From NCBI GenBank assembly GCA_041751425.1, contig JBGSXL010000007.1, forward strand, positions 124,001 to 188,000: a DNA stretch of 64,000 nt, given 5' to 3'. Below, piece by piece: positions 62,294 through 64,000 of this stretch. The translations under genes and the position numbers were made by a program. Each line of letters opens with the position of its first letter. The first letter of the stretch is position 1. A model generated the notes under the pieces. The model saw nothing but the letters and a program-made list of their open reading frames with translations. It searched no databases and was not told where the DNA came from. The DNA comes from JAVVEG01 sp041751425 (lineage in GTDB: Bacteria > Pseudomonadota > Gammaproteobacteria > Pseudomonadales > Pseudohongiellaceae).

Positions 62294-64000
62294 TCAAACT
62301 GCGCGGGAGTGAATCTGTGTTTTAGCGAGTTTATTCCTGATGGATGTAACTATGCCATCCCTGTCCAAGCCAACAGACTCCAGCATTTGCGGCACGGCGC
62401 CATGGCTAAGGAAGCGATCCGGCAAGCCCAGGTTAAGAACGGAGATGTGGTAGTCCTCGCGTAGCAGGAACTCATTGACAGCAGCACCCGCGCCGCCCAT
62501 CAGTGTATTCTCTTCCAGCGTGACTATCAGTTGATGACGGGTAGTCATCTCTCCGATCAGAGCCTCATCAAGTGGCTTCACGAAACGCATGTCGATGACT
62601 GTTGCATCCAGCAACTCTCCTGCTTCCATCGCAACATTCACCAGACTGCCAAATGCGAGAATGGCAACAGTGCGGCCCTTGCGGCGCAACAAAGCCTTGC
62701 CGATAGGGAGTGGCTCCATAATGCTGTTGATAGCTACACCTGGCCCCTTGCCACGTGGGTAACGAACAGCTGCAGGACCAACGTGTTGATGGCCGGTGTA
62801 CAACATCTGTCTGCACTCATCTTCATTGCTAGGGGTCATGATCAGCATATTGGGAATGCAGCGCAGATAACTCAAGTCGAAACTGCCAGCATGGGTAGGA
62901 CCATCTTCACCAACCAGCCCAGCTCTGTCTATCGCGAACAACACGTCCAGGTTCTGCAGTGCAACATCGTGAATCAATTGATCGTAAGCGCGTTGCAGGA
63001 ACGTCGAGTAAATGGCTACCACTGGCTTCATACCATCGCAGGCAAACCCTGCTGCCAGCGTAACTGCGTGTTGTTCCGCGATAGCTACATCATGAAAGCG
63101 CTCGGGAAACTGCTCGGCAAATTTGTCCATGCCGGAACCTGTGCTCATAGCTGGTGTAATGGCTACCAGCTTGCTGTCGCGTGCCGCCATATCACACAGC
63201 CATTCACCGAAAACAGCGGAGTAAGTTGGTGTTTCCACTTTCTTGATCTTGGGTTGCTGGTTCGGTGGCTCCAGCTTGTTCATGGCGTGCATGCCAAAGG
63301 GATCGTTCTCGGATGCTTCGTAGCCTTTACCTTTCTGGGTAACGATATGCAGAAGCTGCGGACCGCGCAATTTTTTGATGTTGCTGAGCATCTCAATCAA
63401 CCCGGCGGTATCGTGACCATCAACTAATCCGATATAGTTGAATCCGATCTCTTCGAACAAGGTGCCGGGTGACACCATACCCTTCATGTACTCTTCAGCG
63501 CGGTGAGCTACCTTCAATGCGGGAGGGATATGCGACAGCACTTTCTTGCCACCATCGCGAATAAAGTTATAAGGCTTGCTTGCCCACATGCGTGCGAAAT
63601 AACTGGATAGCCCGCCAACGTTGCGGGAGATCGACATATTATTGTCGTTCAGGATTACCAGGAAATCCTCATCCAGATGACCGGCATGGTTCAGGGCTTC
63701 GAAGGCCATACCCGCTGTCATGGCACCATCACCAATGATAGCGATGGTACGGCGCTCAATCTGCTGATCCCTGGCTGCCAGCATCATGCCCAGTGCAGCA
63801 CTGATTGATGTGCTGGAGTGACCGACGCCAAAACTGTCGTACTCGCTTTCTTCGCGACTATTGAACGCCGCCAGACCACCAGCCTGGCGCATGCTCAACA
63901 TGCGTTCGCGGCGACCGGTCAGAATCTTGTGAGGATAGCTTTGATGACCAACATCCCAGACCAACCGGTCGTGCGGTGTATCGAAAACATAATGCAGCGC
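62294..64000 (-). CDS. dxs: 1-deoxy-D-xylulose-5-phosphate synthase, 5' end outside the window
   Basis: The thiamine-diphosphate enzyme that condenses pyruvate and glyceraldehyde 3-phosphate for isoprenoid, thiamine and pyridoxal supply. The frame stays open to the right edge (first codons read ALHYVFDTPHDRLVWDVGHQ), so about 568 codons are seen and roughly 60 N-terminal residues are missing. GDGAMTAGMAFEALNHAG is the ThDP/Mg site. ERFHDVAIAEQHAVTLAAG holds the catalytic Glu, and a C-terminal transketolase domain follows. In Pseudomonas this gene is also near ribA; here the B12 operon lies between. Confidence 0.97.
   Translation of the reverse strand, partial: ALHYVFDTPHDRLVWDVGHQSYPHKILTGRRERMLSMRQAGGLAAFNSREESEYDSFGVGHSSTSISAALGMMLAARDQQIERRTIAIIGDGAMTAGMAFEALNHAGHLDEDFLVILNDNNMSISRNVGGLSSYFARMWASKPYNFIRDGGKKVLSHIPPALKVAHRAEEYMKGMVSPGTLFEEIGFNYIGLVDGHDTAGLIEMLSNIKKLRGPQLLHIVTQKGKGYEASENDPFGMHAMNKLEPPNQQPKIKKVETPTYSAVFGEWLCDMAARDSKLVAITPAMSTGSGMDKFAEQFPERFHDVAIAEQHAVTLAAGFACDGMKPVVAIYSTFLQRAYDQLIHDVALQNLDVLFAIDRAGLVGEDGPTHAGSFDLSYLRCIPNMLIMTPSNEDECRQMLYTGHQHVGPAAVRYPRGKGPGVAINSIMEPLPIGKALLRRKGRTVAILAFGSLVNVAMEAGELLDATVIDMRFVKPLDEALIGEMTTRHQLIVTLEENTLMGGAGAAVNEFLLREDYHISVLNLGLPDRFLSHGAVPQMLESVGLDRDGIVTSIRNKLAKTQIHSRAV

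Noticed and set aside
62531..63427. A 298-codon plus-strand frame inside dxs
   Set aside because: Antisense shadow of a strongly conserved gene.
1..64000. CRISPR arrays, rRNA operons and insertion sequences with transposases
   Set aside because: No regularly spaced direct repeats, no rRNA-like stretches and no transposase motifs were seen on either strand.

Overview
The window is about 64 kb of a gammaproteobacterial chromosome of moderate GC, made almost entirely of housekeeping genes in a Pseudomonas-like order. Examples are rnr-rlmB, rpsF-rpsR-rplI-dnaB-alr-radA, and nrdR-ribD-ribE-ribBA-ribH-nusB-thiL-pgpA-ribA leading towards dxs. An EF-P with the arginine-type loop next to its rhamnosyltransferase EarP, a gene-encoded CCA on tRNA-Leu, an ectoine-type aspartokinase and two PQQ dehydrogenases fit an aerobic, probably marine or salt-tolerant gammaproteobacterium. 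I cannot fix the genus from sequence alone. I saw no rRNA, CRISPR array, transposase or integrase gene, and no prophage.

Layout. 1-2022 (minus) is the edge of a surface-polysaccharide locus: a GT4 glycosyltransferase followed by a CelD-type acyltransferase that runs off the left end. 2536-3372 is a SAM methyltransferase, followed by a nested palindrome and tRNA-Leu(CAG). 3708-7352 holds rnr and rlmB, separated by a roughly 110-bp element with long inverted ends. 7490-9976 is a hybrid histidine kinase. 10165-16628 is the ribosomal protein, dnaB, alr and radA block. 16644-21740 carries an ABC-2 transporter, a DUF599 membrane protein and a CHASE-GGDEF-EAL protein. 21814-25784 (minus) is ppdK followed by an ornithine decarboxylase-like gene. 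25995-28410 is earP, efp and a small lipoprotein. 28461-34879 holds a lipoprotein amidase, an NhaC-type antiporter and the rRNA methyltransferases rlmKL and rlmJ.

35016-44718 is the most accessory-looking region. It has two paralogous secreted PQQ dehydrogenases, a Tat-exported amidohydrolase with an altered metal motif, an unrecognised secreted protein and an exported CocE-type hydrolase. All five products carry export signals, which suggests periplasmic oxidation and hydrolysis of external substrates. 45060-48533 holds an orphan ectoine-type aspartokinase and then a two-gene unit: a protein with three DnaT-like domains, overlapped by a lambda-P-like protein. This looks like a chromosomal DnaB-loader or primosome module and is the best candidate for an undescribed system here. 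48541-50208 (minus) is ettA.

50490-58477 is glyA, nrdR, the riboflavin genes, nusB, thiL, pgpA and ribA. The C-terminal half of RibBA has lost its GTP cyclohydrolase motifs and a complete RibA is encoded downstream, so the pathway is still covered. 58496-62293 (minus) is a vitamin B12 operon, btuB-cobO-btuF, with a cobalamin riboswitch and its own promoter beside the end of dxs. dxs runs off the right edge.
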